Assembly (NCBI RefSeq): GCF_000473205.1
Contig: NZ_KI421507.1
Span: 2,347,302 to 2,411,301 of the forward strand
Direction: 5' to 3'
DNA from: Pseudophaeobacter arcticus DSM 23566
GTDB lineage: Bacteria > Pseudomonadota > Alphaproteobacteria > Rhodobacterales > Rhodobacteraceae
DNA length: 64,000 nucleotides
The notes beneath the pieces are model-generated. The model was not told the origin of the DNA. It was given only the letters and a program-made list of their open reading frames with translations, and ran no database searches. Positions 1-8,282 of the stretch are shown here, one piece after another (within the stretch, counting starts at the first letter, position 1; every line of letters starts with the position of its first letter). Both the position numbers and the translations under genes were made by a program.

Positions 1-71
1 TCAGCCGCCGCGACGCCCTGCAAGAGGCCGGTCGGTCGGTCTGGGACGCCCCCGAGAGCTGGAAAGACTAA
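1..71 (+). CDS. C-terminal end of an unidentified protein (5' partial)
   Basis: Frame 3 is open from the window edge and ends in ..VWDAPESWKD followed by TAA at 69-71. Only about 22 residues are visible, too few to assign a family. The charged, Trp-containing end and the hairpin downstream at 165-200 support a genuine gene end. No function is proposed. Confidence 0.5.
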   Translation, partial: SRRDALQEAGRSVWDAPESWKD

Positions 72-164
72 CCAGTTGATCCGACACATCTTGCCTGAAG
101 CCCGCAGGCAGTTTTGCTCCTCTCAGGCTTGCCAGCCTCGGTTTGATCCAAAAACAACGCCAGC

Positions 165-200
165 AAAAAGACCTGCTCATTTTATGAGGCAGGTCTTTTT
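165..200 (+). terminator. Rho-independent terminator of the first (partial) gene
   Basis: A perfect 12-bp stem (165-176 with 189-200) of A5-GACCTGC pairs with GCAGGTC-T5 around a 12-nt AT-rich loop. The arms end in a T run, and because the A/T runs are symmetric it could also work on the other strand. Confidence 0.85.
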
Positions 201-231
201 ACGTTTTTAACGGGTTTCTCGGCACAGAGCC

Positions 232-260
232 TTGAACGCTGGGCCAAGACATCCGATATT
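232..260 (+). promoter_or_regulatory. Candidate sigma-70 promoter of the Bax-inhibitor-like gene
   Basis: TTGAAC at 232-237 and GATATT at 255-260 are separated by exactly 17 nt, lying between the upstream terminator and the gene start at 338. This is inferred from consensus only. Confidence 0.45.
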
Positions 261-337
261 TAGCGGGAACGCCACCCGGCACACGGCATGCCGAACCGGG
301 GTCGGCGAGGGAGAATTTGGAACGGAGACCATGATAC

Positions 338-1114
338 ATGGCACAGTTTGACACTATGAGATCCGCAGCAGGCGTTAGCTCTGCTCGAATCGACGCGGGG
401 CTGCGCGCCCATATGAATAAGGTCTACGGCACAATGTCGGCAGGCCTGTTTATCACCTTCTTGGCTGCTTGGGCGCTGTCCAATCTGGCAGTGACGTCTG
501 ATCCATCCAGCGCCACAGTCATGATCGGCGAAGGCAAATTTCTGACCAGCTTTGGCAATGCGATTTACCTGTCGCCGCTGAAATGGGTCATCATGCTGGC
601 TCCGCTGGCCTTCATCTTTGGCTTTGGCGCCGCCGCTAACCGCATGCCCGCCGCTGGTGTGCAGCTGCTGTTTTACGCCTTTGCCGCCGTCATGGGCCTG
701 TCGCTCAGCTCGATCTTCCTGGTCTACACCGGCCAGTCGATCATTCAGGTCTTCCTGATCACAGCGATCTCTTTTGCTGGTCTGTCCCTGGTGGGCTACA
801 CCACCAAAAAGGATCTCAGCGCCATGGGCGCATTCCTGATCATGGGCCTCATCGGTCTGATCGTGGCCTCCATCGTCAACATGTTCATGCAGTCCGGCGC
901 CGTGGCCTTTGCGATCTCTGTTGTTGGCGTGCTGATCTTTGCGGGTCTCACCGCCTATGACACCCAGAAGATCAAAACCACCTATCTTGAAATGGCCCAT
1001 ACCGGCGATCAGGACTGGCTGGGCAAAGCCGCGATCATGGGCGCGCTGAGCCTCTATCTGGACTTCATCAACCTCTTCGTCATGCTGCTCCAGCTGCTTG
1101 GAAACCGCGATTAA
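338..1114 (+). CDS. Bax inhibitor-1/YccA family inner membrane protein
   Basis: The 258-residue protein has a soluble N-terminus of about 30 residues and then about seven hydrophobic segments of 20 residues, typical of the BI-1 (UPF0005) family. The C-terminal part carries an Asp-bearing turn (TAYDTQKIK) and a last amphipathic segment, both characteristic of the family. YccA of E. coli binds FtsH and restrains its proteolysis, and other members are calcium-leak channels; which role applies here cannot be seen. The start at 338 follows GGAG around 322. The gene is monocistronic, with a promoter-like site upstream and a strong terminator downstream. Confidence 0.9.
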   Translation: MAQFDTMRSAAGVSSARIDAGLRAHMNKVYGTMSAGLFITFLAAWALSNLAVTSDPSSATVMIGEGKFLTSFGNAIYLSPLKWVIMLAPLAFIFGFGAAANRMPAAGVQLLFYAFAAVMGLSLSSIFLVYTGQSIIQVFLITAISFAGLSLVGYTTKKDLSAMGAFLIMGLIGLIVASIVNMFMQSGAVAFAISVVGVLIFAGLTAYDTQKIKTTYLEMAHTGDQDWLGKAAIMGALSLYLDFINLFVMLLQLLGNRD

Positions 1115-1142
1115 GCGGCACAAACATTCCAAGACCTACAGC

Positions 1143-1180
1143 GAGGGGCGGATCACAACGATCCGCCCCTCTTTGTTTTT
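1143..1180 (+). terminator. Rho-independent terminator after the Bax-inhibitor-like gene
   Basis: A perfect 12-bp GC-rich stem (GAGGGGCGGATC at 1143-1154 with its complement at 1160-1171) has a 5-nt loop and is followed by TTTGTTTTT. Confidence 0.92.
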
Positions 1181-1220
1181 GAGCAACCATTCGGTCACAA
1201 ATTGATACACAGGACAGCCA

Positions 1221-1694
1221 ATGGAAATTTTGGATCTACCGCCAGGGGAGGCAAGCCGCCTTGTCCCGCTATTGCAAGACCTGCACGCCCTGCATGTTGA
1301 ACATCAGCCCGCCCGCTACCCCGCTGCGCCCTCTGACGCGGCGCTGGGGCAGTGGCTGCACGAGTGGCTGCAGCAGGAGGATATCACTGCGCTGATAGCC
1401 GAAAGCCCACAGGGCGCGCTCCTGGGCTATGTCCTCTTTGGCATTGAGCACCGTCCGCCGCTGCCCGTCCGGTTTGAAGAGACCCGCGTTATGGTGCACC
1501 ATATCATCACCGCTAAGGATTTTCGCCGCATGGGCGTAGGCCAGGCCCTGCTCACGGCGGTCAGACAGCGGGCAGAGACCCAGGGTATCGGCACCATCGC
1601 CACCACCTACGCACCCTTCAACAAGGCCTCTGCGGGCCTGTTTGAAAGTCAGGGATTGCGGCCGGCCCTGACCATGGCCGAGTGGCGGGCCTAA
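1221..1694 (+). CDS. GNAT family N-acetyltransferase
   Basis: The 157-residue protein has the GNAT fold pattern: a central strand VMVHHIITAKDFRRMGVGQ with the acetyl-CoA binding R-R-M-G-V-G-Q loop (motif A, Q/RxxGxG/A), then a helix and the C-terminal N-K-A-S-A-G-L-F-E-S-Q-G motif. GNAT enzymes move an acetyl group from acetyl-CoA to an amine; the substrate is unknown. It stands alone downstream of a terminator and has no operon partner. A weak GGACAG precedes the start. Confidence 0.85.
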   Translation: MEILDLPPGEASRLVPLLQDLHALHVEHQPARYPAAPSDAALGQWLHEWLQQEDITALIAESPQGALLGYVLFGIEHRPPLPVRFEETRVMVHHIITAKDFRRMGVGQALLTAVRQRAETQGIGTIATTYAPFNKASAGLFESQGLRPALTMAEWRA

Positions 1695-2050
1695 ATGACT
1701 GCCTTTATTTGACAGCCTCTAATTGGCAGCCCTATAGGCGCTTCGTCTCTGCCCAGCTGCGTTCGGCCCAAAATCTATGTACCGGCTGCTGTTCGCAAAT
1801 GACTTCCGGCATGTTCTCGGAAGTCGCTCATATCTGTCCGGCCTGTTGTCTGTCTGGCCTGTTGTCTGTCTGGCCTGTTGATCGACATGCGGGTCGTTGC
1901 CTTGTTGGGGGTACCCACGAGGCAACGCGGCAGTTTTTCAAATGTCACGACGAAGGCGAGGCGCCTGATTTGTTTGCAAAAACAGGCTCAGCCTAACCTG
2001 CCGGGTGAAGCAGCCGATACCTCCCATTGGCAGAGCGAAACGCCAGCCCG
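1695..2050. other. Intergenic stretch without a convincing gene
   Basis: Open frames here lack a ribosome site and any recognisable family. The stretch holds a triplicated 16-nt repeat (1833-1880) and small inverted repeats. I see no RNA gene. Confidence 0.6.
1833..1880. repeat. Three tandem copies of a 16-nt unit
   Basis: The unit TCTGTCTGGCCTGTTG occurs at 1833-1848 (one mismatch), 1849-1864 and 1865-1880. It is a slippage-type minisatellite in non-coding DNA. Confidence 0.85.
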
Positions 2051-2491
2051 CTAGCTGCAGGACAGCCCTGTTGCAAGCGCCAGCGTGCCGCCTCTACCGC
2101 CGACCACCTGAACCTGCCCAACTGGGCGACAGCCCGATTCCACCGCCACCAGGCTGCGAAAGGCATCGGGCTCCAGGTGAGGCAGGCTGGAAATGACACT
2201 CCGCTTTGGCACGCTGAGAACCGCCAATCCCATGCGATCTGCCCGCATCAGTGAGAGAGACAACGACCGACCCAAAACCTGTACCACCCGCTGCTGACTG
2301 CCAGAGGCAACTGGTTCACTTTCTTCGGTGGGTTGCCCGGCAAAAGAATCCAGATCTCTTGACGCGCCCCCGGCCTCCAGGCCCGTGGCAGAAACCTCTA
2401 TGGGCGGGGGAACAACATTTGCCAAAACCGGACTTGGCTCGGGGCCAACCGCAAACATAAATGCGGCGCTAAACAACACACTCTTCACCAT
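2051..2491 (-). CDS. Hypothetical secreted protein (doubtful)
   Basis: The 146-residue frame opens with a Lys and a hydrophobic stretch (VLFSAAFMFAV) and a possible signal-peptidase site V-L-A at about residue 24, followed by a Pro/Ser/Glu-rich segment and a more ordered C-terminus with two Cys. The start at 2491 has AGGTG seven bases upstream; an earlier ATG at 2512 is also in frame. I do not recognise a family. Other frames on the + strand are open here too because of the GC content, so coding status is uncertain. Confidence 0.4.
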   Translation of the reverse strand: MVKSVLFSAAFMFAVGPEPSPVLANVVPPPIEVSATGLEAGGASRDLDSFAGQPTEESEPVASGSQQRVVQVLGRSLSLSLMRADRMGLAVLSVPKRSVISSLPHLEPDAFRSLVAVESGCRPVGQVQVVGGRGGTLALATGLSCS

Positions 2492-2688
2492 CACAACACC
2501 TGTTATCACCATTCCACGCTCTCTACCTAGGCAGAGAATGGGGCAAAATCAGGCCTTACCGATTTGAGAATGTTGCGCTTTTTCGGCAGTTTCCAATTGA
2601 ATTTTAGCGACCATCCCGGATGGTTGTAAGGATCAGAGACATGCCCAGTTTCTTTGCACTCCGCGTAAAAGAAATGCTACGCGGCGCC

Positions 2689-2712
2689 GGGTGATGGGTG
2701 ATGGGTGATGGG
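2689..2712. repeat. Short 7-nt tandem repeat (GGGTGAT, 3.4 copies)
   Basis: GGGTGAT is repeated at 2689, 2696 and 2703 and ends in GGG, in the region between rpmG and the hypothetical secreted protein. No role is evident. Confidence 0.8.
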
Positions 2713-2740
2713 CTTGCCCTCTGGTATCGAACAGCACAAA

Positions 2741-2770
2741 CGCAAAAGGGCCACGCAATGCGTGACCCTT
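2741..2770 (-). terminator. Rho-independent terminator of rpmG
   Basis: Read on the minus strand, AAGGGTCACGCA (2770-2759) pairs with TGCGTGGCCCTT (2757-2746), with one G-U pair, and then T residues follow. It lies 26 bases beyond the rpmG stop codon. Confidence 0.8.
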
Positions 2771-2795
2771 AATACCAAGTAAGACCAAGAAAGAC

Positions 2796-2963
2796 TTACT
2801 TGATTTTGCCTTCTTTGTACTCAACGTGCTTGCGCACAACCGGGTCATACTTACGAATAACCATTTTCTCGGTCATGGTGCGTGCGTTCTTTTTGGTCAC
2901 GTAAAAGTGGCCAGTGCCCGCGGTCGAGTTCAGGCGGATCTTGATTGTGGTAGGCTTCGCCAT
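2796..2963 (-). CDS. rpmG: 50S ribosomal protein L33
   Basis: The frame encodes 55 residues starting [18 protein letters not shown] and ending [11 protein letters not shown], a textbook L33 of the zinc-free type: the CxxC pairs of the zinc-binding form are absent. L33 is a small basic protein of the large ribosomal subunit near the E site. The start at 2963 has AGGAG about eight bases upstream. It is transcribed alone with its own terminator. Confidence 0.97.
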   Translation of the reverse strand: MAKPTTIKIRLNSTAGTGHFYVTKKNARTMTEKMVIRKYDPVVRKHVEYKEGKIK

Positions 2964-3169
2964 GGTGCTTCTCCTGCGTCCGAAAAGGCAGGGGCCTCTC
3001 GGTAAATTCCTATACGAGCGTGGCTTGTACCCTTCCCAGCCTCCAAGTCAATAGGATTCCCACCGCTTGGCCTTGGAATTCGCCATCCTGCTCTTCTTTC
3101 TGCCTCTCGCCGTATAAAATGCAGCGCAACGACCTCCCCGTGGCCGCAACCAAGGGGGTTTTGTCGGTA

Positions 3170-3605
3170 AAATGCGCAGAAGGCCTGTAAGCCGGATTTT
3201 GTCCCAGAGCCTGGGCTCCTTGGACGACCATTCCTCTGCGGTACATATTGCTATGCACCTCTAGCTGCCAACCCGGTCCCTCTCGGCTAAAGCGAGCCTA
3301 GCAGCGGTTTCGGCTGACGCCGACCTGCCTGCGCGGGGACCCTATTTGGCATTGCTCCCGGTGGGGCTTGCCTTGCCACCCCTGTTACCAGCGGCGCGGT
3401 GGGCTCTTACTCCACCGTTTCACCCTTACCACACCAGATGCGTTTGCCCTAAGGCCCCCGCGGTGTGGCGGTTTGTTTCTGTGGCGCTATCCGTCGGGTT
3501 GCCCCGCCCGGGCGTTACCCGGCACCGTTGCTTTAGGGAGTCCGGACTTTCCTCGCGAAGGGCAAGCCTTCAACGCGGCCGTCCAGCCTTCTGCGCCCTC
3601 TCCGC
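3170..3605 (-). ncRNA. rnpB: RNase P RNA, bacterial class A
   Basis: The minus strand carries the conserved P4-side core GAGGAAAGTCCGGACTCC (complement of 3538-3555), the downstream ACAGAAA segment, and the 3' conserved end just before the P1 closing strand. P1 is visible: GCGCAGAAGGC (complement of 3586-3596) pairs with GCCTTCTGCGC (complement of 3174-3184). The RNA is the catalytic part of RNase P, which matures tRNA 5' ends. Exact termini are estimated from P1. Protein frames overlapping this RNA are artefacts. Confidence 0.96.
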
Positions 3606-3681
3606 CTATTCCTCCTGATAGCGTGCGTCAAGGTGCAAGCGGACAGGGGCTCTGCCCCTCTTGGCCTTTAGCCAATTCACC

Positions 3682-3742
3682 CCGGGATACTTCTAGCCAA
3701 ATGAAGCGGCTATAAGATTTCATTTGGCTAAAAATATCCCGG
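3682..3742. repeat. Bipartite palindromic element between rnpB and the amidase gene
   Basis: Two nested perfect stems, 8 bp (3682-3689 with 3735-3742) and 12 bp (3694-3705 with 3719-3730), are separated by matched 4-nt internal bulges and closed by a 13-nt loop. There is no T run, so it does not look like an ordinary terminator. Confidence 0.8.
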
Positions 3743-3769
3743 AGCGCGAGGCAGCGCCTCGCATATACT

Positions 3770-4498
3770 TCAAAGCCAGATATCGGACTGCGCCAATGGG
3801 GCAAGATCTTCCGCGACCAACGGCCCCTGCGCCCAGGGACGATAGCGGGATCGCAGAGCTGACAAGAGCGTCGCGTCATCAACGGAAGAAGTATATCCAA
3901 GGTCGCGCGCATAGCGGCGGAACAGAACTTCAAGCGCCACATCAGGATCGTACAGGCTTACTCCAGTAGCTGCCCGAGCCGCCCGCGCCAATCCAAGCTT
4001 TGCAAGCCGCGCCCAGTCGAAGCGCGGGCCCGGGTCGCTCTTGCGCCCTGGTGCCATGTCTGAGTGCCCAATGACCCCTTCAGGTGCAATCGACCAGCGC
4101 TGCAGGATTTGAGCCAGTAACATCTCCAGCATTGCCATTTGCGGTTCGGAAAAGGGATGAGCGCCGGTATTGTCCAGCTCAATGCCAATGGACCGTGAAT
4201 TGATGTCATCCAGACCAGACCATTCACCCGCACCCGCATGCCAGGCACGCTGGTTTTCAGCCACCATCTGCCAAAGACGCCCATCGCGACCAATCAGGTA
4301 ATGTGCAGAGACTTCAGCGGCAGGATCACAGAGCCGGTCCAGCGCCTCTTGGGCGCTTTGCATCGCGGTATAGTGCAAGACAACCAGAGAAGGCCGCAGC
4401 CCGTCCCGCCGCGCCCCTTGATTGGGGCTGGGGCACCACTGGGCCTGCAGAGGTGAGACCGGATCAACCGAGGCAGGAATTTCCCCCGGATCCGGCAT
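3770..4498 (-). CDS. N-acetylmuramoyl-L-alanine amidase, AmpD type (Amidase_2)
   Basis: The 242-residue protein has the zinc-amidase signature: LVVLHYTAM (first zinc His), AHYLIGRDGRLWQMV, WHAG with a second conserved His, then GHSDMAPGRKSDPG, which holds the third zinc His and the catalytic Lys and Asp. AmpD enzymes cut the lactyl-L-Ala bond of anhydro-muropeptides during cytosolic wall recycling; no signal peptide is seen, which fits. The ATG at 4498 overlaps the TGA of the upstream lipoprotein gene by one base (TGATG), so translation is probably coupled. A longer in-frame extension upstream would overlap that gene further and is rejected. Confidence 0.9.
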   Translation of the reverse strand: MPDPGEIPASVDPVSPLQAQWCPSPNQGARRDGLRPSLVVLHYTAMQSAQEALDRLCDPAAEVSAHYLIGRDGRLWQMVAENQRAWHAGAGEWSGLDDINSRSIGIELDNTGAHPFSEPQMAMLEMLLAQILQRWSIAPEGVIGHSDMAPGRKSDPGPRFDWARLAKLGLARAARAATGVSLYDPDVALEVLFRRYARDLGYTSSVDDATLLSALRSRYRPWAQGPLVAEDLAPLAQSDIWL

Positions 4499-5307
4499 CA
4501 GGACTTGCCGCGCACTGCCAGCCGGAAAGGGCTGGGATCCCAGCCGCAAGCATAGCCGTCCCCATCCGGGTCCAGCGCCTGACGATCCCGCTTTGGCCCG
4601 CCAGCCTGAAGAAAGGCGATCTGAGCCTGATCAGGAGAGCGGAAGCCGGCGCAATTGCGGGCTGAACGGCTGCGCAGATTGATCCCGGCACGGCTATGGA
4701 TCTTGGTTCCAACCGGATGAGAGGTGCTCAGGGCGTATTGGACGATATTGGGATCGCGGCTGCCTGTCTGAGACGGCAAGGCAGTGGGCGCGACCTGTTG
4801 GTATTGCGAGCGCTGATTGGCCAGGCGTTGGGCGTCACTTTCGATGGTTTGGCGCGCGGCGACCGCGTCAAAGTTGTTTTCATCGGAAATGCCAGGATTG
4901 CCAATCAGGGCCGGTGCCGGGTTTGACGGGCTGGCCTCAACCGGGGCCTGCCCGGAATTGGACCCGGCGGCCTGTAGGGCGGCCCGGGTTTCCGCAGCAA
5001 TATCAGCGGCCGCAGCGCCGCTATCCGCGGCCGCTGCAGATCCCGATCCATAGCTCGCGGCAATACTGCTGCTGGCGGCACTGCGTTGCGCAGTGGGCAG
5101 CGGCTCATTTGCCAGCGGCAGAGCCTCGCTGGAGATCCGCGCTGGCGGCACCAGAGGATCACCAGTGATCGTGGTCCCCGCCACAGGCGGCGGGGCGAAG
5201 GGGTCACCATCAATGCCAACGCCCGCCGCACTATCCGGTACTGGTGGGCTACAGGCTGCAAGGGAAAGAATACTGCCAAGGGCAACAACTGTAACGATGA
5301 CACGCAT
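4498..5307 (-). CDS. Lipoprotein with C-terminal excalibur calcium-binding domain
   Basis: The 269-residue product starts with a lipoprotein signal peptide and lipobox (LSLAAC, Cys near residue 19), followed by a long Pro/Ala/Ser-rich linker of about 170 residues. The last 60 residues hold an excalibur domain: NCAGF, a GGP turn and the calcium loop DPDGDGYAC, which matches the DxDxDGxxC consensus. Excalibur domains occur in extracytoplasmic proteins and are thought to bind calcium. The gene overlaps the downstream AmpD-type amidase by one base, which suggests a joint role in wall turnover, although one product is exported and the other is not. Confidence 0.85.
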   Translation of the reverse strand: MRVIVTVVALGSILSLAACSPPVPDSAAGVGIDGDPFAPPPVAGTTITGDPLVPPARISSEALPLANEPLPTAQRSAASSSIAASYGSGSAAAADSGAAAADIAAETRAALQAAGSNSGQAPVEASPSNPAPALIGNPGISDENNFDAVAARQTIESDAQRLANQRSQYQQVAPTALPSQTGSRDPNIVQYALSTSHPVGTKIHSRAGINLRSRSARNCAGFRSPDQAQIAFLQAGGPKRDRQALDPDGDGYACGWDPSPFRLAVRGKS

Positions 5308-5346
5308 GGGATCTACCTGTTTATCTGCTCGTCTTTGAGCCGATCC

Positions 5347-6834
5347 TTACCACCATTTTCCAGGCTTTGCCACAAATCCAGTGGATTGCTCCAGTGCATA
5401 GGCGGTATTGAGCAAATCCCCCTCTTCCCAAGGGCGGCCAATCAGCTGCAGTCCAAGCGGCAAGCCCTGGCTGTCGAGCCCTGCAGGCAGAGCAATGCCC
5501 GGCAGCCCTGCAAGGTTCACCGTGACGGTGAAGACATCCAGTAGATACATTGCAACCGGATCAGCATCCGACATCTCCCCCAGACCAAAGGCGGCCGAAG
5601 GCGTGGCCGGCGTCAGGATCGCATCCACCCCCGCCGCAAAGACATTTTCAAAGTCTTGCTTGATCAGGCTGCGCACCCGGCGCGCCCGGTTGTAATAGGC
5701 GTCATAAAAGCCTGCCGAGAGCACATAGGTGCCAACCATGACCCGGCGCTGAACCTCATCGCCAAAGCCCTGAGCGCGGGTTTTTTCATACATCTCGGTG
5801 ATGCCATCGCCGGCCTCAAGCGTGGCGCGGTTGCCGTAGCGCACACCGTCATAGCGGGCCAGATTGGACGAAGCTTCGGCAGGGGCAATCACATAGTAGG
5901 CTGGCAGCGCGTATTTGGTATGGGGCAGCGAGATATCAACAATCTCGGCGCCGGCAGCTTTTAGCATCGCAGCGCCTTCGGACCAGAGCTTTTCGATCTC
6001 TGCCGGCATGCCATCCATGTGGTATTCCTTGGGGATACCAATCTTTTTGCCACGAATATCGCCGGTCAGCATGGCCTCAAAATTTGGCACCGCCAGATCG
6101 GCGCTGGTGCTGTCCTTGGGGTCATGACCCGCCATTGCCTCGAGCATGATGGCTGCATCACGTACCGATTTGGTCATTGGACCGGCCTGATCCAGGGAGG
6201 AGGCAAAGGCAACAACCCCCCAGCGCGAGCAACGCCCATAGGTGGGTTTGATACCAACGGTACCGGTAAAGGCCGCAGGCTGGCGGATCGAGCCGCCCGT
6301 ATCCGTGCCGGTTGCCGCCAGGCAGAGATCAGCGGCAACAGCCGCCGCAGAACCACCAGAGGAGCCACCAGGTGTCAGTGGGGCGTCATCATTGCCACGG
6401 CGCCAGGGGCTGACGGCATTGCCATAGGTCGAGGTCTCGTTCGACGAGCCCATGGCAAATTCATCCATGTTCAGCTTGCCCAGCATCACCGCACCGTTGT
6501 CGGCCAGTTGCTGCGACACGGTACTTTCATACTCTGGCACAAAACCTTCGAGGATTTTGGAGGCCGCCTGGCTGGCGACACCTTTGGTGCAAAACAGATC
6601 TTTGATCCCCACCGGCAGGCCACACATGGCCGGGGCATCGCCCTGCTGCAGCCGGGCATCCGCTGCCGCCGCGCGCTCCAGCGCGATCTCGGGTGTTTTA
6701 TGCACAAATGCATTCAGCGCATCCGCCTTGTCGATGGCGCTGAGGCAAGCTTTGGTCAGCTCAACGGAGGTTGTTTCCCCCTTGCGGAGCGCATCACGGG
6801 CCTCTGCCAGGCCCAGTTTGTTCAGATCGCTCAT
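5347..6834 (-). CDS. gatA: Asp-tRNA(Asn)/Glu-tRNA(Gln) amidotransferase subunit A
   Basis: The 495-residue amidase-signature protein carries the full catalytic triad: Lys78 (GIKDLF), cis-Ser158 (PGGSSGGS) and nucleophile Ser182 ([10 protein letters not shown]), with the 24-residue Ser-Ser spacing of GatA. GatA releases ammonia from glutamine, and with GatB/GatC this converts Glu-tRNA(Gln) or Asp-tRNA(Asn) to the amide. It follows gatC by three bases in one operon. gatB is not in this window, which is common in this group. Confidence 0.97.
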   Translation of the reverse strand: MSDLNKLGLAEARDALRKGETTSVELTKACLSAIDKADALNAFVHKTPEIALERAAAADARLQQGDAPAMCGLPVGIKDLFCTKGVASQAASKILEGFVPEYESTVSQQLADNGAVMLGKLNMDEFAMGSSNETSTYGNAVSPWRRGNDDAPLTPGGSSGGSAAAVAADLCLAATGTDTGGSIRQPAAFTGTVGIKPTYGRCSRWGVVAFASSLDQAGPMTKSVRDAAIMLEAMAGHDPKDSTSADLAVPNFEAMLTGDIRGKKIGIPKEYHMDGMPAEIEKLWSEGAAMLKAAGAEIVDISLPHTKYALPAYYVIAPAEASSNLARYDGVRYGNRATLEAGDGITEMYEKTRAQGFGDEVQRRVMVGTYVLSAGFYDAYYNRARRVRSLIKQDFENVFAAGVDAILTPATPSAAFGLGEMSDADPVAMYLLDVFTVTVNLAGLPGIALPAGLDSQGLPLGLQLIGRPWEEGDLLNTAYALEQSTGFVAKPGKWW

Positions 6835-6837
6835 CTC

Positions 6838-7125
6838 TTACTCCATCACTTTGGGCACGGCAAAAAAGCCTTCGCGCGCATCCGGCGCGTTTGACAGTAT
6901 CTTGTCCTGCTGGTTGCCATCGGTGACCACATCCTCGCGCCGCTTCAGCCGCTGCGGTGTGACCGAGGTCATCGGCTCGACCCCTTCGACATCGACTTCG
7001 TTCAGCTGTTCGATGAATTCCAGGATCGTGTTGAATTCGGCGGCCAGGGCTGGCAGCGCCTCGTCTTCAACCTTGATCCGGGCCAGTTTGGCCACTTTGG
7101 CGGCGGTGTTTTGGTCAATCGACAT
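6838..7125 (-). CDS. gatC: Asp-tRNA(Asn)/Glu-tRNA(Gln) amidotransferase subunit C
   Basis: This 95-residue protein begins MSIDQNTAAKVAKLARI and contains the GatC core (EFNTILEFIEQLNEVDVEGVEPM) and the C-terminal REGFFAVPKV tail that wraps around GatA. GatC stabilises the GatAB complex. The ATG at 7125 has GAGGG five bases upstream; an in-frame ATG at 7137 overlaps that site and is less likely. It is the first gene of the gatCA operon. Confidence 0.95.
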   Translation of the reverse strand: MSIDQNTAAKVAKLARIKVEDEALPALAAEFNTILEFIEQLNEVDVEGVEPMTSVTPQRLKRREDVVTDGNQQDKILSNAPDAREGFFAVPKVME

Positions 7126-7420
7126 GGAAACCCTCATCTCGTGTTCAATCTGGCATTTACCGGGGTGGCGGCTCAGCCGCAAGCCTGAGGTGGCTGGCGG
7201 TGGTCGCTTTCTCGGCGAAAACCAGGGGATTTTGCAGGATTGCCCAAAATCCCACCCCGGCAAATTGCCCGATCACATCCCGCCCGAAAAATCTGCCGCC
7301 GCAATCTGCTGTCGCATATGTGCTCAAACTTTTGTTTTGTCCCTGTTGCCCCATGGCAAACCGGGGGGACACTGCTAGGCTGTGTGCCGGAAGAAAGACA
7401 TTCGAACAGGAGTAGACGAG

Positions 7421-8113
7421 ATGAAGATCATCTGGCTGGGTCATGGCGGCTTTCGCATCGAGGTAGAAAATCAGGTACTGTTGATTGATCCCTGGCTCAG
7501 CGGCAATCCCATGTTGGCCGAGAGCCAGCATGAGGCGGCTCTCTCTGGTGCCACCCATATTGTTCTCACCCACGCCCATTTTGACCATGTTGCTGATGTT
7601 TTGCCGCTGGCCAGGGCGCGCAACATACCGGTGGTGGGCCAGTACGACCTGATGGGCTATTGGGGCGAAAGCGAAGGCATTGCCACCATCGGCTTCAACA
7701 AGGGCGGCACGATAGATCTGGGTGGGCCAAAGCTGGCGATGGTACCCGCCTCGCACAGCTCGACCTTCACCACCGAGGAGGGATTGCGGGCCGGCGGGTC
7801 TGAAGTGGGATACGTGCTGATGAGTGAAGACAAGACCGTCTATATCTCAGGTGATACCAGCATCATGGCAGATATGGACTGGATTGGGGATTACTATAAA
7901 CCCGAGGTCGGTATCCTGAGTGCCGGGGGGCATTTCACCATGGACATGAAACAGGCCGCCTATGCGGCCAAACGCTATTTCAATTTCAAAACCCTGATCC
8001 CCTGCCACTATAGAACCTTCCCCATACTGGAGCAGAATGCAGATCATCTGGTCAAAGCCCTGCCCGGTGTCGCGGTGATCGAACCAAAGGTCCTGCAGGC
8101 GATTGAAATATGA
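7421..8113 (+). CDS. UPF0173 metal-dependent hydrolase (metallo-beta-lactamase fold)
   Basis: The 230-residue protein has the MBL metal motif T-H-A-H-F-D-H (His51, His53, Asp55, His56), the following S-H-S-S-T-F segment, YISGDTSIMADM with the bridging Asp, and a late PCHY motif with His. The family is UPF0173 (B. subtilis YtkL/YddR-like); the substrate is unknown. The ATG at 7421 follows AGGAG; an upstream in-frame start lacks such a site. It is divergent from gatC and convergent with tag. Confidence 0.88.
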   Translation: MKIIWLGHGGFRIEVENQVLLIDPWLSGNPMLAESQHEAALSGATHIVLTHAHFDHVADVLPLARARNIPVVGQYDLMGYWGESEGIATIGFNKGGTIDLGGPKLAMVPASHSSTFTTEEGLRAGGSEVGYVLMSEDKTVYISGDTSIMADMDWIGDYYKPEVGILSAGGHFTMDMKQAAYAAKRYFNFKTLIPCHYRTFPILEQNADHLVKALPGVAVIEPKVLQAIEI

Positions 8114-8191
8114 AACCTGTTGGATTGAAACCTGCCGGACACCAAACCGCGAGACAGTGATATTGCAAAACGGGGGGCTCCCGCCCGTCGC

Positions 8192-8253
8192 CGGATCTGC
8201 GCTGCAGATCCGCTCCCGTTGGGCCCAGCGCCGGGCTGGCGCCCGGCGCTGGG
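8192..8253. terminator. Double hairpin between convergent genes
   Basis: Two perfect hairpins sit side by side: a 9-bp stem (8192-8200 with 8204-8212, 3-nt loop) and a 12-bp GC-rich stem (8224-8235 with 8242-8253, 6-nt loop). There is no T run. The position between converging genes suggests a bidirectional transcription barrier or 3'-end stabiliser. Confidence 0.6.
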
Positions 8254-8282
8254 GCGCTATCTTCAGCGGGAGGGACTGGACC

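Noticed and set aside
260..1132. Long minus-strand frame opposite the Bax-inhibitor-like gene
   Set aside because: It has the His/Gly/Gln-rich composition typical of the antisense of a membrane-protein gene and no ribosome site.
1682..1996. Small Cys-rich gene after the acetyltransferase
   Set aside because: The frame overlaps the previous gene, runs through the 16-nt repeats and has no ribosome site.
3346..3618. Open reading frames across 3346-3715 (+)
   Set aside because: They lie within or beside the RNase P RNA on the opposite strand; the RNA signature explains the sequence.
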